Shown one piece after another: positions 8,235-16,309 of a DNA stretch of 45,879 bases. The notes under the pieces are model-generated. The model ran no database searches and had not been told where the DNA came from. It was given only the letters and a program-made list of their open reading frames with translations. Within the stretch, counting starts at the first letter, position 1. Every line of letters begins with the position of its first letter. The translations under genes and the position numbers were made by a program. Origin of the DNA: Micromonospora sp. RHAY321 (GTDB lineage: Bacteria; Actinomycetota; Actinomycetes; Mycobacteriales; Micromonosporaceae). The stretch is taken from positions 1 through 45,879 of the forward strand of contig NZ_JAMHIW010000026.1 in assembly GCF_023896955.1 (NCBI RefSeq). Direction: 5' to 3'.

Positions 8235-8705
8235 ATGTCGTCGCCCGCGATCGCCGCCCTGGACTCCGCCGGCCTGCCCTACCGGTTGGTCCGCTACGGC
8301 GCTGTCGGCAGCCTGGCGGAGGCCGCCGCCGCCCGGGGCGTGGCCGTCCCGGACGTCGTCAAGACGATCGTGGTCCGCCGGGGCGCGGACGACCACCTGT
8401 TCGTGCTCACCCCCGGCGACCGGGTCATCTCCTGGCCCAAGCTGCGTGCCCTGCTCGGGGTGCACCGGCTGTCCATGCCGGACGCTGCCGGCGCCCTCGC
8501 CGCCACCGGCTACGAGCGCGGCACCATCACCCCGTTCGGCGCGAGCACCGCCTGGCCGGTGATCGCCGACCAGCGGCTGCGCGGCCGGGAGATCACCCTG
8601 GGCGCCGGTGAGCGCGGTCTCGCGGTCGCGCTCGACGCCGACGCCACGATCGCCGCTCTCGCGGCCACCGTGGCGGACGTCACGGACCCGCAGCCGACGC
8701 GCTGA
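8235..8705 (+). CDS. YbaK/ProX-type aminoacyl-tRNA deacylase
   Basis: A 156-residue single-domain protein of the YbaK/EbsC/ProXp family. These are trans-editing enzymes that hydrolyse mischarged aminoacyl-tRNA such as Cys-tRNA(Pro) or Ala-tRNA(Pro). Visible family motifs are VVKTIVVRRGADD (with the conserved lysine), VLTPGDRVISWPKLRALLG, and the GYERGTITPFG loop that closes the substrate pocket. The start is placed at 8235 because of the TACCGT hexamer 7 nt upstream and the alignment of SSPAIAALDSAGLPYRLVRY with family N-termini; an upstream in-frame ATG lies in non-conserved sequence. Substrate specificity among YbaK, ProXp-ala and EbsC types is not resolved. Confidence 0.87.
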   Translation: MSSPAIAALDSAGLPYRLVRYGAVGSLAEAAAARGVAVPDVVKTIVVRRGADDHLFVLTPGDRVISWPKLRALLGVHRLSMPDAAGALAATGYERGTITPFGASTAWPVIADQRLRGREITLGAGERGLAVALDADATIAALAATVADVTDPQPTR

Positions 8706-8731
8706 GCGCAGCCGCTGTCCCAGCGACGGCC

Positions 8732-8737
8732 TAGTGT
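8732..8737 (+). promoter_or_regulatory. -10 hexamer of DUF427 gene, leaderless start
   Basis: TAGTGT with 7 nt to the ATG at 8745 and no ribosome site. It makes the DUF427 gene independent of the YbaK-like gene 39 nt upstream. Confidence 0.5.
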
Positions 8738-8744
8738 TGGTGCC

Positions 8745-9029
8745 ATGCCGAAAGCCGTGTGGAACGACCTGGTCGTCGCCGAGAGCGACGACACCGTGCT
8801 GGTGGAGGGCAACCACTACTTCCCCCGCTCCGCCCTGCGCGACGACCTGATCCGCGAGTCCGCGACGCACACCGTCTGCCCGTGGAAGGGCACCGCCTCG
8901 TACTACAGCCTCGAACACGAGGGCAGCACCAGCGAGGACGCGGTCTGGTACTACCCGGAGCCGAAGCCGGACGCCGAGATGGTGCGCGACCGGGTGGCGT
9001 TCTGGAAGGACGTCCGGGTCGTCGACTGA
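8745..9029 (+). CDS. DUF427 domain protein
   Basis: A 94-residue protein covering one whole DUF427 domain: KAVWNDLVVAESDDTVLVEG, the aromatic core TVCPWKGTASYYSLE with the conserved CPWKG, and the closing DRVAFWKDVRV. The domain is a small beta-barrel, common in actinobacteria and also found in fungi. Its biochemical role is unknown to me. Transcription appears to start at its own ATG. Confidence 0.9.
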   Translation: MPKAVWNDLVVAESDDTVLVEGNHYFPRSALRDDLIRESATHTVCPWKGTASYYSLEHEGSTSEDAVWYYPEPKPDAEMVRDRVAFWKDVRVVD

Positions 9030-9101
9030 TCCCCCGACCGCGGCGGCTGGCGCCGTTCGCCGACTGGCCCCAGCCCGCCGCGGTGGGTGAGGATGGCCCG
9101 T

Positions 9102-9815
9102 ATGTCCGCGCCCGACGAACGCCCCGACCCCGCCGGCACCGTCTACGGCGGCCGGCGGTCCGCACCCCGTTCCGGCCCGCTGGCCGATCCGCTGCTGCGG
9201 GTGGCGTTGGCCGTCGGGCTGGTCGGCGTGCTCCTGGGAGTGGTCTTCGCCACCGGGCTGCTCGACGGTGACGACGAGCCGGTGGTGCCGGCGACGGTCG
9301 GCGCCCCGTCCAGCGCGCCGGAGCCCACCGCCCCGGCGGCCGAGCCGAGCCCGAGCGCGACGGCCGAGCCGTCGCCGACCCCGTCGGCCACCCCGGCCGG
9401 CCCGCCCACCGGCCCTCGGGTGCTGCGGGCCGCCTCCGGGCTCTGCCTCGGGCTCGACGGCGACGACGAGGAGGCGGAGGCGACGTTGGCCGCGTGCACG
9501 GGTGGCCCGGAGCAGCAGTGGGTGGTCAACCCGGCCGGCGCGGACGTCGTGACGCTGACCAACGCGGCCTACGGGCAGTGCCTCGACGTCGAGGGCGGCA
9601 GCACGGACGACGGCGCGCAGATGCTGCAGTTCCCCTGCCACGGCCAGGCCAACCAGCAGTGGCGGCTGACCGCCACCGGCACCGGCCCGGTGCTGCTGGT
9701 GGCCGTGCACAGCGGCAAGTGCGGGCAGGCCGACGACGACGGCGCCGAGGCCGGGGACAAGGTCCGGCAGCGGACGTGCGACGGCCGGCCCGCCCAGCAG
9801 TGGACCCTCGGCTGA
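9102..9815 (+). CDS. membrane-anchored ricin-type lectin-domain protein
   Basis: A 237-residue protein. A short cytoplasmic start is followed by one membrane segment (about residues 30-52, RVALAVGLVGVLLGVVFATG), a Pro/Ala/Ser/Thr linker (about 60-108), and a single beta-trefoil ricin-B domain (about 110-237). The trefoil shows the repeating Gln-x-Trp signature (QQWVV, QQWRL, QQWTL) and paired cysteines. Type II topology would put the lectin outside the membrane, where it could bind cell-wall or exogenous sugars. The ATG at 9102 is chosen because GGTGAGG lies about 8 nt upstream; in-frame GTG 9087 and ATG 9093 are alternatives. No catalytic domain is fused. Confidence 0.85.
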   Translation: MSAPDERPDPAGTVYGGRRSAPRSGPLADPLLRVALAVGLVGVLLGVVFATGLLDGDDEPVVPATVGAPSSAPEPTAPAAEPSPSATAEPSPTPSATPAGPPTGPRVLRAASGLCLGLDGDDEEAEATLAACTGGPEQQWVVNPAGADVVTLTNAAYGQCLDVEGGSTDDGAQMLQFPCHGQANQQWRLTATGTGPVLLVAVHSGKCGQADDDGAEAGDKVRQRTCDGRPAQQWTLG

Positions 9816-9831
9816 GCCCCCGGCCTCAGCC
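9810..9831. terminator. hairpin overlapping two convergent stop codons
   Basis: GGCTGAG (9810-9816) pairs with CTCAGCC (9825-9831) around 8 nt. Each arm holds the stop codon of one of the convergent genes, so it may act in both directions. Confidence 0.5.
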
Positions 9832-11130
9832 CCGGAAGCTCCACGCCCGGGGTGCGGTCGCGGCGACCAGGACGGCCTCCGGCACCGGCCGGCCCGGCCG
9901 CCGCCGCAGCAGCAACGACAGCCCGGCGGCGCCGATCGACAGGGCACCGGCCACGTACCAGGCCATCGCGTAGTCGCCGAGCCGGTCCCGGACCAGCCCC
10001 GCGCCGGTCGCCGCGAGCGCCGCACCGAACTGGTGAGCGGCGAACACCCAGCCGAACACCACGGCCCCGGCGGTGCCGAAGTACTCCCGGCACAGCGCCA
10101 CGGTGGGCGGCACGGTGGCCACCCAGTCCAGGCCGTAGAAGATGATGAACACCAGCATGCTCGGCTTGGCGGTGTCGGCGAACAGGCTCGGCAGCACCAG
10201 CAGGGACGCCCCGCGCAGCGCGTAGTAGCCGCCGAGCAGCAGCCGGCTGTCCACCCGGTCGGTCAGCCAGCCGGAGGCGATCGTGCCGACGATGTCGAAG
10301 AGCCCGACCAGGGCGAGCAGCCCGGCGGCGGTGGTCTCGGTCATGCCGTGGTCGTGCGCGGCCGGCACGAAGTGCGTACCGACGAGGCCGTTGGTGGTCG
10401 CGCCGCAGATCGCGAACCCGGCGGCCAGCAGCCAGAACGGCCGGGTCCGGGCCGCGGCGGCCAGCGCGCCCAGCGCCCGCGTCGCCGCCCCGCCGGTGGC
10501 CGGCGGCGCCGCGACGACCTCGGTCGCGCCGTAGGCGGGCAGGTCGAGATCCGCCGGGTGCTCCCGCAGCAGCCACACCACCAGGGGTACGACCGCCAGC
10601 GCGGCTCCGGCCACGACGAGCGCCGCCGTCCGCCACCCGTGGTCGCGCACCAGCACCGCGACCAGCGGCAGGAAGACCAGTTGCCCGGCCGCCCCTCCGG
10701 CGGTCAGCACCCCGGTGACCAGGCCCCGCCGGCGGACGAACCAACGCCCGGTGACGGTGGCCACGAAGGCCAGGGCCATCGAGCCGGTGCCCAGCCCGAC
10801 CAGCACGCCCCAGCAGAGCAGCAACTGCCAGCTGGCGGTCATGAAGACCGTCAACCCGCTGCCCGCGGCGACCAGCAGCAGTGCCACCGAGACGACCCGG
10901 CGGATGCCGAACCGGTCCATCAACGCGGCGGCGAACGGCGCGGTGAGCCCGTAGAGCAGCAGATTGATCGAGACGGCCGCAGAGATGGTGGCCAGCGGCC
11001 AGCCGAACTCCTCGTGCAGCGGGTGCAGCAGCACCGAGGGGGTGGCGCGGAAGCCGGCCGCGCCGACCAGCGCCACGAAGGCGACGGCGGCGACCAGCCA
11101 GGCGGGATGCAGGCGGCGGTTCTTACTCAC
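9826..11130 (-). CDS. MFS transporter, OFA/MCT-like
   Basis: A 434-residue major facilitator with about twelve membrane segments. The loop after segment 2 carries the MFS signature (DRFGIRRVV), and a central loop separates the two six-helix halves. The pattern GFRATPSVLLHPLHEEFGW then SAAVSINLLLYGL resembles oxalate/formate-antiporter and monocarboxylate-porter branches, so an organic acid is a reasonable guess. The start is placed at GTG 11130 because CAGACT lies 7 nt upstream and the protein then begins VSKNRRLHPAW; GTG 11160 would add ten residues. The gene is divergent from a GlxA-type regulator, which may control it. Confidence 0.85.
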   Translation of the reverse strand: MSKNRRLHPAWLVAAVAFVALVGAAGFRATPSVLLHPLHEEFGWPLATISAAVSINLLLYGLTAPFAAALMDRFGIRRVVSVALLLVAAGSGLTVFMTASWQLLLCWGVLVGLGTGSMALAFVATVTGRWFVRRRGLVTGVLTAGGAAGQLVFLPLVAVLVRDHGWRTAALVVAGAALAVVPLVVWLLREHPADLDLPAYGATEVVAAPPATGGAATRALGALAAAARTRPFWLLAAGFAICGATTNGLVGTHFVPAAHDHGMTETTAAGLLALVGLFDIVGTIASGWLTDRVDSRLLLGGYYALRGASLLVLPSLFADTAKPSMLVFIIFYGLDWVATVPPTVALCREYFGTAGAVVFGWVFAAHQFGAALAATGAGLVRDRLGDYAMAWYVAGALSIGAAGLSLLLRRRPGRPVPEAVLVAATAPRAWSFRG

Positions 11131-11137
11131 GCAGACC

Positions 11138-11143
11138 AGTCTG
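11138..11143 (-). promoter_or_regulatory. -10-like hexamer of MFS gene
   Basis: CAGACT with 7 nt to GTG 11130. It is weaker than the other leaderless sites because the first base is C. Confidence 0.35.
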
Positions 11144-11201
11144 TGCGGCGCCGCCGGCACCGACGAGTGGCCGGAAAGCCATCATGCGCAATAATCGGGC
11201 C

Positions 11202-12191
11202 ATGACCGTACGCCCGCACCGGATCGCCGTCCTCGCCCTGGACCAGGTGGTCGGCCTGGACCTCGGCACCCCGTCCCAGGTCTTCAGCACCGCCCGGGGC
11301 GCCGACGGTGTGCCCCACTACGACGTGCGGGTCTGCACCCCCGGCGGCCAGCCGGTCCGCAGCACCGCCGGCTTCCAGGTCGTCCCGGACCACGGTCTGG
11401 ACCTGCTCGACACGGCCGACACGGTGATCGTCCCGGGCGTCCACGACGGCAGCGCGCTGACCTCCGGCAGCGTCGAGCCGGAGGTGGCCGAGGCGCTGCG
11501 GTCGGCGTACCGGAGGGGCGCCCGCGTGATGTCGATCTGCACGGGCGCGTTCGTGCTGGCCGCCGCCGGGCTGCTCGACGGGCGCCGGGCCACCACCCAC
11601 TGGGCGTACGCGGAGCGGTTCCGCCGGCTGCACGAGCGGGTGGACCTCGACCCCGGTGTGCTCTTCATCGCCGACGATCGGGTGTTCACCTCGGCCGGAG
11701 TGGCCGCCGGCATCGACCTCTGCCTGTACGTCATCCGCCTCGACCACGGCACCGAGGTGGCCAACCGGGCGGCCCGCCGCTGCGTGATGCCGCCCTGGCG
11801 GGACGGCGGCCAGGCGCAGTACATCGAGCAGCCGGTGCCGAAGGCCACCGACACCAGCACCGCGGGTGCCCGGGAGTGGGCCCGGCAGCGGCTGCACGAG
11901 TCGATCGCGCTGCGCGACCTGGCCGAGCAGGCCCGGATGAGCGTACGCACCTTCACCCGACGCTTCCGCTCCGAGACGGGGTTGAGCCCGGCGCAGTGGC
12001 TGCTCCAGCAGCGCACCGACCACGCCCGACTGCTGCTGGAGACGACCGACCTCACCGTCGACCAGATCGCCCACCGCTGCGGCTTCGGCACCACCGCCGC
12101 CCTGCGCCAGCAACTCCACCAGCGCATCGGCGTCGCCCCCTCCACCTACCGCCGCACCTTCCACCCCCGCACCGAGCTCCTAAAAAGCTGA
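11202..12191 (+). CDS. GlxA-type regulator (DJ-1/PfpI plus AraC)
   Basis: A 329-residue protein. Residues about 5-180 are a DJ-1/PfpI class-I glutamine-amidotransferase-like domain with the elbow cysteine C113 (MSICTGAFVLAAAGLL) and the ATTHW strand typical of GlxA-type regulators. Residues about 215-320 hold an AraC HTH pair (LRDLAEQARMSVRTFTRRFR and IAHRCGFGTTAALRQQL). The amidotransferase-like half is normally a sensory module, not an enzyme. The start is ATG 11202; an upstream in-frame ATG at 11184 lacks conserved sequence. The gene is divergent from an MFS transporter across about 70 nt, a usual regulator-target layout. The inducer is unknown. Confidence 0.9.
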   Translation: MTVRPHRIAVLALDQVVGLDLGTPSQVFSTARGADGVPHYDVRVCTPGGQPVRSTAGFQVVPDHGLDLLDTADTVIVPGVHDGSALTSGSVEPEVAEALRSAYRRGARVMSICTGAFVLAAAGLLDGRRATTHWAYAERFRRLHERVDLDPGVLFIADDRVFTSAGVAAGIDLCLYVIRLDHGTEVANRAARRCVMPPWRDGGQAQYIEQPVPKATDTSTAGAREWARQRLHESIALRDLAEQARMSVRTFTRRFRSETGLSPAQWLLQQRTDHARLLLETTDLTVDQIAHRCGFGTTAALRQQLHQRIGVAPSTYRRTFHPRTELLKS

Positions 12192-12242
12192 CCCGCGCCT
12201 ACGCCCCGCCCCGCCCACCCGCCCACCCGCGATGCCCGCCCG

Positions 12243-12312
12243 CGATCTTGCACTTTCGGTCGCCCATTCGCCCGCTGTGCCCCTATTTGTCGAGGCAGGA
12301 AGTGCAAGATCG
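12243..12312. repeat. 13-bp inverted repeat with 44-nt spacer
   Basis: CGATCTTGCACTT (12243-12255) and its perfect complement AAGTGCAAGATCG (12300-12312) flank 44 nt between two convergent genes. The AT-containing arms stand out from the surrounding GC-rich sequence. It may be a bidirectional terminator or a dispersed palindromic element; I recall similar GATCTTGCA motifs in Micromonospora intergenic DNA but cannot verify that here. Confidence 0.7.
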
Positions 12313-12340
12313 GCGGGGGTCCAGCGGGGGTCAGCACGGG

Positions 12341-12808
12341 TCAGGGGCGGCGGAGCATGTGCAGTTGGGCCTGGTGTTTGGGCAGGTGGACCCGGGTGTG
12401 CAGGTCGAGGGTGCGGGACCAGGGCAGCGGCTCGTCGACGATGAGGTCGAAGCCCTCCCGCAGGTGGGTCTCGACCGGGGTGTCCGCCTCCAGGCCGAGC
12501 TGGTCGACCAGCGCGCACAGGCGGTCGCTGGTGCCGTGCAGCAACGCGGTCAGGCCGCGCAGGCCACCCTGCTCGGCGACCAGCGCGTCGAGCTGCGGGC
12601 GGTGGATGTCGTCCAGGTCGTAGTAGGCGAACGCCGACCCGGCCAGCAGCGCCTCGGTGGCCTGGACCATCAGCTCGTCGTTGGCGACCAGGTGCGCGAC
12701 GATCTGCTCGGCGCTGAGCTGACCCTCCGGCGGCGGCCCGAACCCCGCCTCGTCGTCGATCTCCGCGAACACCGCGTCGTACGCGCGCCGCAGCCCTCCG
12801 CTCTCCAC
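12341..12808 (-). CDS. DinB-like four-helix protein
   Basis: A 155-residue, mainly helical protein. Visible segments are GLRRAYDAVFAEIDDEAGFG, SAEQIVAHLVANDELMVQAT and a C-terminal VHLPKHQAQLHMLRRP. Histidines in the second and last helices are placed as in DinB/mycothiol-transferase-like bundles that bind a metal. The start is taken as GTG 12808, close to the predicted first helix; the frame extends upstream only into antisense of the neighbouring VWA gene. TTGACT six nt upstream may serve as a -10. Enzyme activity is not established. Confidence 0.7.
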   Translation of the reverse strand: MESGGLRRAYDAVFAEIDDEAGFGPPPEGQLSAEQIVAHLVANDELMVQATEALLAGSAFAYYDLDDIHRPQLDALVAEQGGLRGLTALLHGTSDRLCALVDQLGLEADTPVETHLREGFDLIVDEPLPWSRTLDLHTRVHLPKHQAQLHMLRRP

Positions 12809-12818
12809 ACCCCCAGTC

Positions 12819-12838
12819 AACCCCGCCCGGCGGGGGTT
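12819..12838. terminator. GC hairpin between VWA gene and DinB-like gene
   Basis: The 20 bases read AACCCCGCC, then CGGCGGGGGTT, forming a near-perfect stem directly at the stop codon of the VWA gene. There is no U-tract. Confidence 0.45.
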
Positions 12839-14789
12839 AGCGGCGGGATTGGCGGGAGCGGAGGTAGTCGCTGACGACGTACTCGCCCAGGTCGTCGGTG
12901 TCGGGGGTGAACATCCGCCCCCGGCTGCGCCGGGCCACCGCGTCGACGAAGCGGCGCAGACCCGGATCGTCACCGAGCATGAACAGGTTGAGCGTGGCGC
13001 CGTAGCGGCTGAGCCGGTCCACCTCGCGGACCGTCGCCTCGATCGTCTCCGGCAGCGGCGGCCAGTGGAACAGCGCCTCCCCGTCGTCCGGGTCCAGGTG
13101 GGCGGTCGGCTCGCCGTCGGTGACCACCAGCACCACCGGCTCGGCGTCCGGGTGCCGGCGCAGGTGCCGACCGGCCAGCCGCAGCGCGTGCTGGAGGTTG
13201 GTGCCCTGCTCCATGTCCGGTTCGACGGCGGCCAACTCCTGCTGGGTGAGCGTCATCGCCTCCCGGCCGAAGCCCACGATCTGCAGCGCGTCCTGCGGGA
13301 ACCGGGTCTCCATCAGGTGCGCCAGTGCCAGCGCCGTCTGCTTCATCGGCCCCCAACGACCCTGCGAGATCATCGAGTACGAGAGGTCCACGCAGAGCAC
13401 CACCGCCGCGGAGGCCCGCTTCTCGGTCTCCACCACCTCGAAGTCGTCCACCGTGAGCTGCACCGGCACGCTCGGGCCACCCCGGCTCACCGCCCTGGTG
13501 AGCGTCCGGACCACGTCCAGCGGCTGCTCGTCGCCGTACTGCCACGGACGGGACGCGCCGCTGACCTCACCGGCGGCACCCGCCGACCGCAGGTCGTGCT
13601 GGCCTCGCGGCCCGGCGGTCAGCTCGGAAAAGACCCGTCGCAGCGCGGTCCCGCCGAGTCGGCGCAGCGCCTTCGGGCTCAGCGTGAGGCCGTCGGTGTC
13701 CCGACTCACCCAGCCCTGCCGGCGCAGCTCCCGCTCCAGCTCACGCAGCCGGCGGACCTCGTCGGCGGCGTCCCGGCCCAGCGTCCGGGCCACCGCGTCG
13801 ACGTCCACGTCGTCCAGGGTGGCGCCCGGGTGTTCCTGGTCGAGCTGGTCCAGTAGCTCGTCCAGCTCGCCGATCTCACCCAACGCGCCGGCCGCGTCGG
13901 CGTAGCCCAGCGGCTGCTCGCCCCGGACCCGCTCGCCGCGCCCCCACCGCAGATCCGGTCGCAGCGCCCGCAGGTTCGCGTCCAGCGCGGACAGCTCCCC
14001 GGCCAGCCGGTCGCCGAGCGACTGCTGCATCAGCCCGGCCAGCTCGGCGCGCTGCCGGTCGGAGAGTGAGTTCATGAGCCGTTCGCCGGCCGCCGAGCGG
14101 CGGGCCAGCACGTCGACCAGCTCGTCGACGGTCTCCGGCTTCTCCGGGAAGAAGTCGCCGTGCCGGCGCATGAACTCGGCGAACGCGTCGGTGGTGTCCT
14201 CCGCGCGGCCGTGCCGGGCCAGCAGGTCGTTCAGGTCCCGCATCATCTCGGCCAGCCGCTGCTGGGCGGCCGGGTCGGCGGAGGCGCGCACCGCGTCGCG
14301 CAGCCCGGCGAAACGCTGACCGAGGACGTCGTCGCGGAGCTGGTCGAGGATCTGCTGGTACGACCGGCGGGCGTCCTCGCTGGCCCACTGGTAACCGGCC
14401 AACTCCTCCACCGCCCGCGACGTGGAGCGGGGCAGGTTGTCCAGCACCGACTCGGCGAACCGCGCGGCGTCGTCGTCGCGGCCCCGCAGTTCGTCCCGCT
14501 CGGCGGCGAGGGCCTGGTCGAGCAGTGCCTGCGCCCGGGTCACCGCGCCGTCCAGGTCGCCCCTGCGCAACGCCTCCCGGCGCAGCCGCCGGGCACGGGC
14601 GGCCAGGTCGTCGAGCCCGCCACGGCCCTGCGGGCCACGGCGCAGCAGGTCGCGCAGCGCCTCCCGGAGGCTGCCACCGGCCAGCACCTCGGCGCCGACC
14701 GCGTCCACCGCCTCACGCACGTCGTACGGGGGCGCGAGCGGGTCCGGCCCGCCGCGCCACTGCCCGTACCGGAACCGGTTGCCGGCCAT
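12837..14789 (-). CDS. VWA-domain protein partnered with MoxR-type ATPase
   Basis: A 650-residue protein. The first about 440 residues are charged and helical, and a von Willebrand factor A domain fills about 455-635. The metal-ion-dependent adhesion site is intact: DLSYS (DxSxS), the threonine in EQGTNLQHALRL, and TDGEPT. It follows the ATPase gene by 2 nt on the same strand, so the two are an operon. In MoxR-VWA systems the ATPase and the Mg2+-binding VWA protein form a chaperone-like machine that inserts metals or matures client complexes, as in Mg-chelatase ChlI/ChlD. No client is encoded nearby and no signal peptide is present, so it acts in the cytoplasm. The start is ATG 14789. Confidence 0.88.
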   Translation of the reverse strand: MAGNRFRYGQWRGGPDPLAPPYDVREAVDAVGAEVLAGGSLREALRDLLRRGPQGRGGLDDLAARARRLRREALRRGDLDGAVTRAQALLDQALAAERDELRGRDDDAARFAESVLDNLPRSTSRAVEELAGYQWASEDARRSYQQILDQLRDDVLGQRFAGLRDAVRASADPAAQQRLAEMMRDLNDLLARHGRAEDTTDAFAEFMRRHGDFFPEKPETVDELVDVLARRSAAGERLMNSLSDRQRAELAGLMQQSLGDRLAGELSALDANLRALRPDLRWGRGERVRGEQPLGYADAAGALGEIGELDELLDQLDQEHPGATLDDVDVDAVARTLGRDAADEVRRLRELERELRRQGWVSRDTDGLTLSPKALRRLGGTALRRVFSELTAGPRGQHDLRSAGAAGEVSGASRPWQYGDEQPLDVVRTLTRAVSRGGPSVPVQLTVDDFEVVETEKRASAAVVLCVDLSYSMISQGRWGPMKQTALALAHLMETRFPQDALQIVGFGREAMTLTQQELAAVEPDMEQGTNLQHALRLAGRHLRRHPDAEPVVLVVTDGEPTAHLDPDDGEALFHWPPLPETIEATVREVDRLSRYGATLNLFMLGDDPGLRRFVDAVARRSRGRMFTPDTDDLGEYVVSDYLRSRQSRR

Positions 14790-14791
14790 GG

Positions 14792-16243
14792 TCAGCCCCG
14801 GCCGCCGTAGACGGTGCGCCCGGAGTCGCTGATGTCCTTGCCGAGCCGGCGGGTCAGGTGCAGCCCTTCCAGCACGAACTCGACGCCGGCGGCGGCCTCC
14901 TCGGGGGTGGGCGCGTCGCCCAGACCGAGCCGGTCCAGCACCTTGGCCAGGCCGGGCACGGTGCCCACCTGGCGCAGCAACTCGGCGGCACCGACCAGCT
15001 CACCGGTCTCGATGGCAGCGCCGTCCTCGACGAGGTTGGTGAAGCCGGACAGGTCCAGCCCGGCGAGGCGGGCCCGGAACGTCTCGGCGGTCGCGGTCCG
15101 CAGCAGGTGGGCGAGGATCTCGATCTCCCGCCCCTCCTCGCCGCTCTCGAACTCCACCTTGCCGCGCAGGGTGCTGGTCACCGACACCGCGTCGCCGACC
15201 CGGGCCACCGCTGCCTCCGGTTGACCCTCCGCGTTGCCGGGAGCGGCGAGCAGGCCGGCGCGACGCAGCGCGGCGCCGGCCACCGTCTCGGCGGCGGCGA
15301 TGGCGAACCGGGCGGAGACTCCGGAGCGCGGGTCCACCGACGGCGACTCGCGCACCGCGCGGGCGAACCGGGCCAGCACCTCCAGGACGTGCTCCGGCAC
15401 CTCGGCGACCAGGTCGGCCTCCTGCCGGATCAGCTCCAGCTCCAACTCCAGGTCGACCGGGTAGTGGGTGCGGATCTCCGCGCCGAACCGGTCCTTGAGC
15501 GGGGTGATGATCCGACCCCGGTTCGTGTAGTCCTCGGGGTTGGCGCTGGCCACCAGGAGCAGGTCCAGCGGCAGCCGCAACTGGTAGCCACGGACCTGGA
15601 TGTCCCGCTCCTCCAGCACGTTGAGCAGCGCCACCTGGATCCGCTCGGCCAGGTCGGGCAGCTCGTTGACGGCGAAGATGCCCCGGTTGGTGCGGGGCAC
15701 CAGGCCGAAGTGAATGGTCTCCGGGTCGCCGAGGGTGCGGCCCTGGGCGATCCGGATCGGGTCGACGTCACCGATCAGGTCGCCGACGCTGGTGTCCGGG
15801 GTCGCCAGCTTCTCGCCGTAGCGCATCGAGCGGTGCAGCCAGCCGACCGGCTGGTCGTCGCCGGCCTCGGCGACCTGGGCGCGGGACGCCGGGGTGAGCG
15901 GGTGCATCGGGTGTTCGTTGAGCACCGAGCCGGGAATGATGGGCGTCCACTCGTCGAGCAGCGCGCCGAGCGAGCGGATCAGCCGGGTCTTGCCCTGGCC
16001 GCGCTCGCCGAGCAGCACCATGTCGTGCCCGGCGAGCAGTGCCCGCTCGACCTCGGGCAGCACGGTGTCGTCGTAGCCGACGATGCCGGGGAAGCGATCC
16101 TCGCCGGAACGCATCCGGGCGAGGAGGTTGTCGCGGAGTTCCTGCTTGACGGTGCGGTACTGGTGACCGGCCGCCCGAAGCGCGCCGAGCGTGCCGGGCA
16201 GGTCGGCCGGTGGGACCGGGATTACCGGGGAGGGCGCAGTCAC
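14792..16243 (-). CDS. MoxR/ChlI-type AAA+ ATPase
   Basis: A 483-residue AAA+ protein of the magnesium-chelatase-subunit-I type. The Walker A loop is GERGQGKT. The Walker B position reads GIFAVNELPDL, where Asn stands in place of the usual Asp before the catalytic Glu. Sensor segments VASANPEDYTNRGRIITPLKDRFG follow, then a helical C-terminal lid and tail. The start is placed at GTG 16243 because TAGCGT lies exactly 7 nt upstream with no ribosome site; GTG 16252 is in frame but lies in the hexamer region. It is the first gene of an operon with the VWA protein. The cellular client is unknown. Confidence 0.88.
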   Translation of the reverse strand: MTAPSPVIPVPPADLPGTLGALRAAGHQYRTVKQELRDNLLARMRSGEDRFPGIVGYDDTVLPEVERALLAGHDMVLLGERGQGKTRLIRSLGALLDEWTPIIPGSVLNEHPMHPLTPASRAQVAEAGDDQPVGWLHRSMRYGEKLATPDTSVGDLIGDVDPIRIAQGRTLGDPETIHFGLVPRTNRGIFAVNELPDLAERIQVALLNVLEERDIQVRGYQLRLPLDLLLVASANPEDYTNRGRIITPLKDRFGAEIRTHYPVDLELELELIRQEADLVAEVPEHVLEVLARFARAVRESPSVDPRSGVSARFAIAAAETVAGAALRRAGLLAAPGNAEGQPEAAVARVGDAVSVTSTLRGKVEFESGEEGREIEILAHLLRTATAETFRARLAGLDLSGFTNLVEDGAAIETGELVGAAELLRQVGTVPGLAKVLDRLGLGDAPTPEEAAAGVEFVLEGLHLTRRLGKDISDSGRTVYGGRG

Positions 16244-16250
16244 CCGACCC

Positions 16251-16256
16251 ACGCTA
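16251..16256 (-). promoter_or_regulatory. -10 hexamer of MoxR-VWA operon, leaderless start
   Basis: TAGCGT on the minus strand, 7 nt before GTG 16243. Confidence 0.5.
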
Positions 16257-16309
16257 GCTCACATTCGCGGGGGCGCCCCGGGCATCGGGGGGCACCCCCA
16301 CTCCCACCC

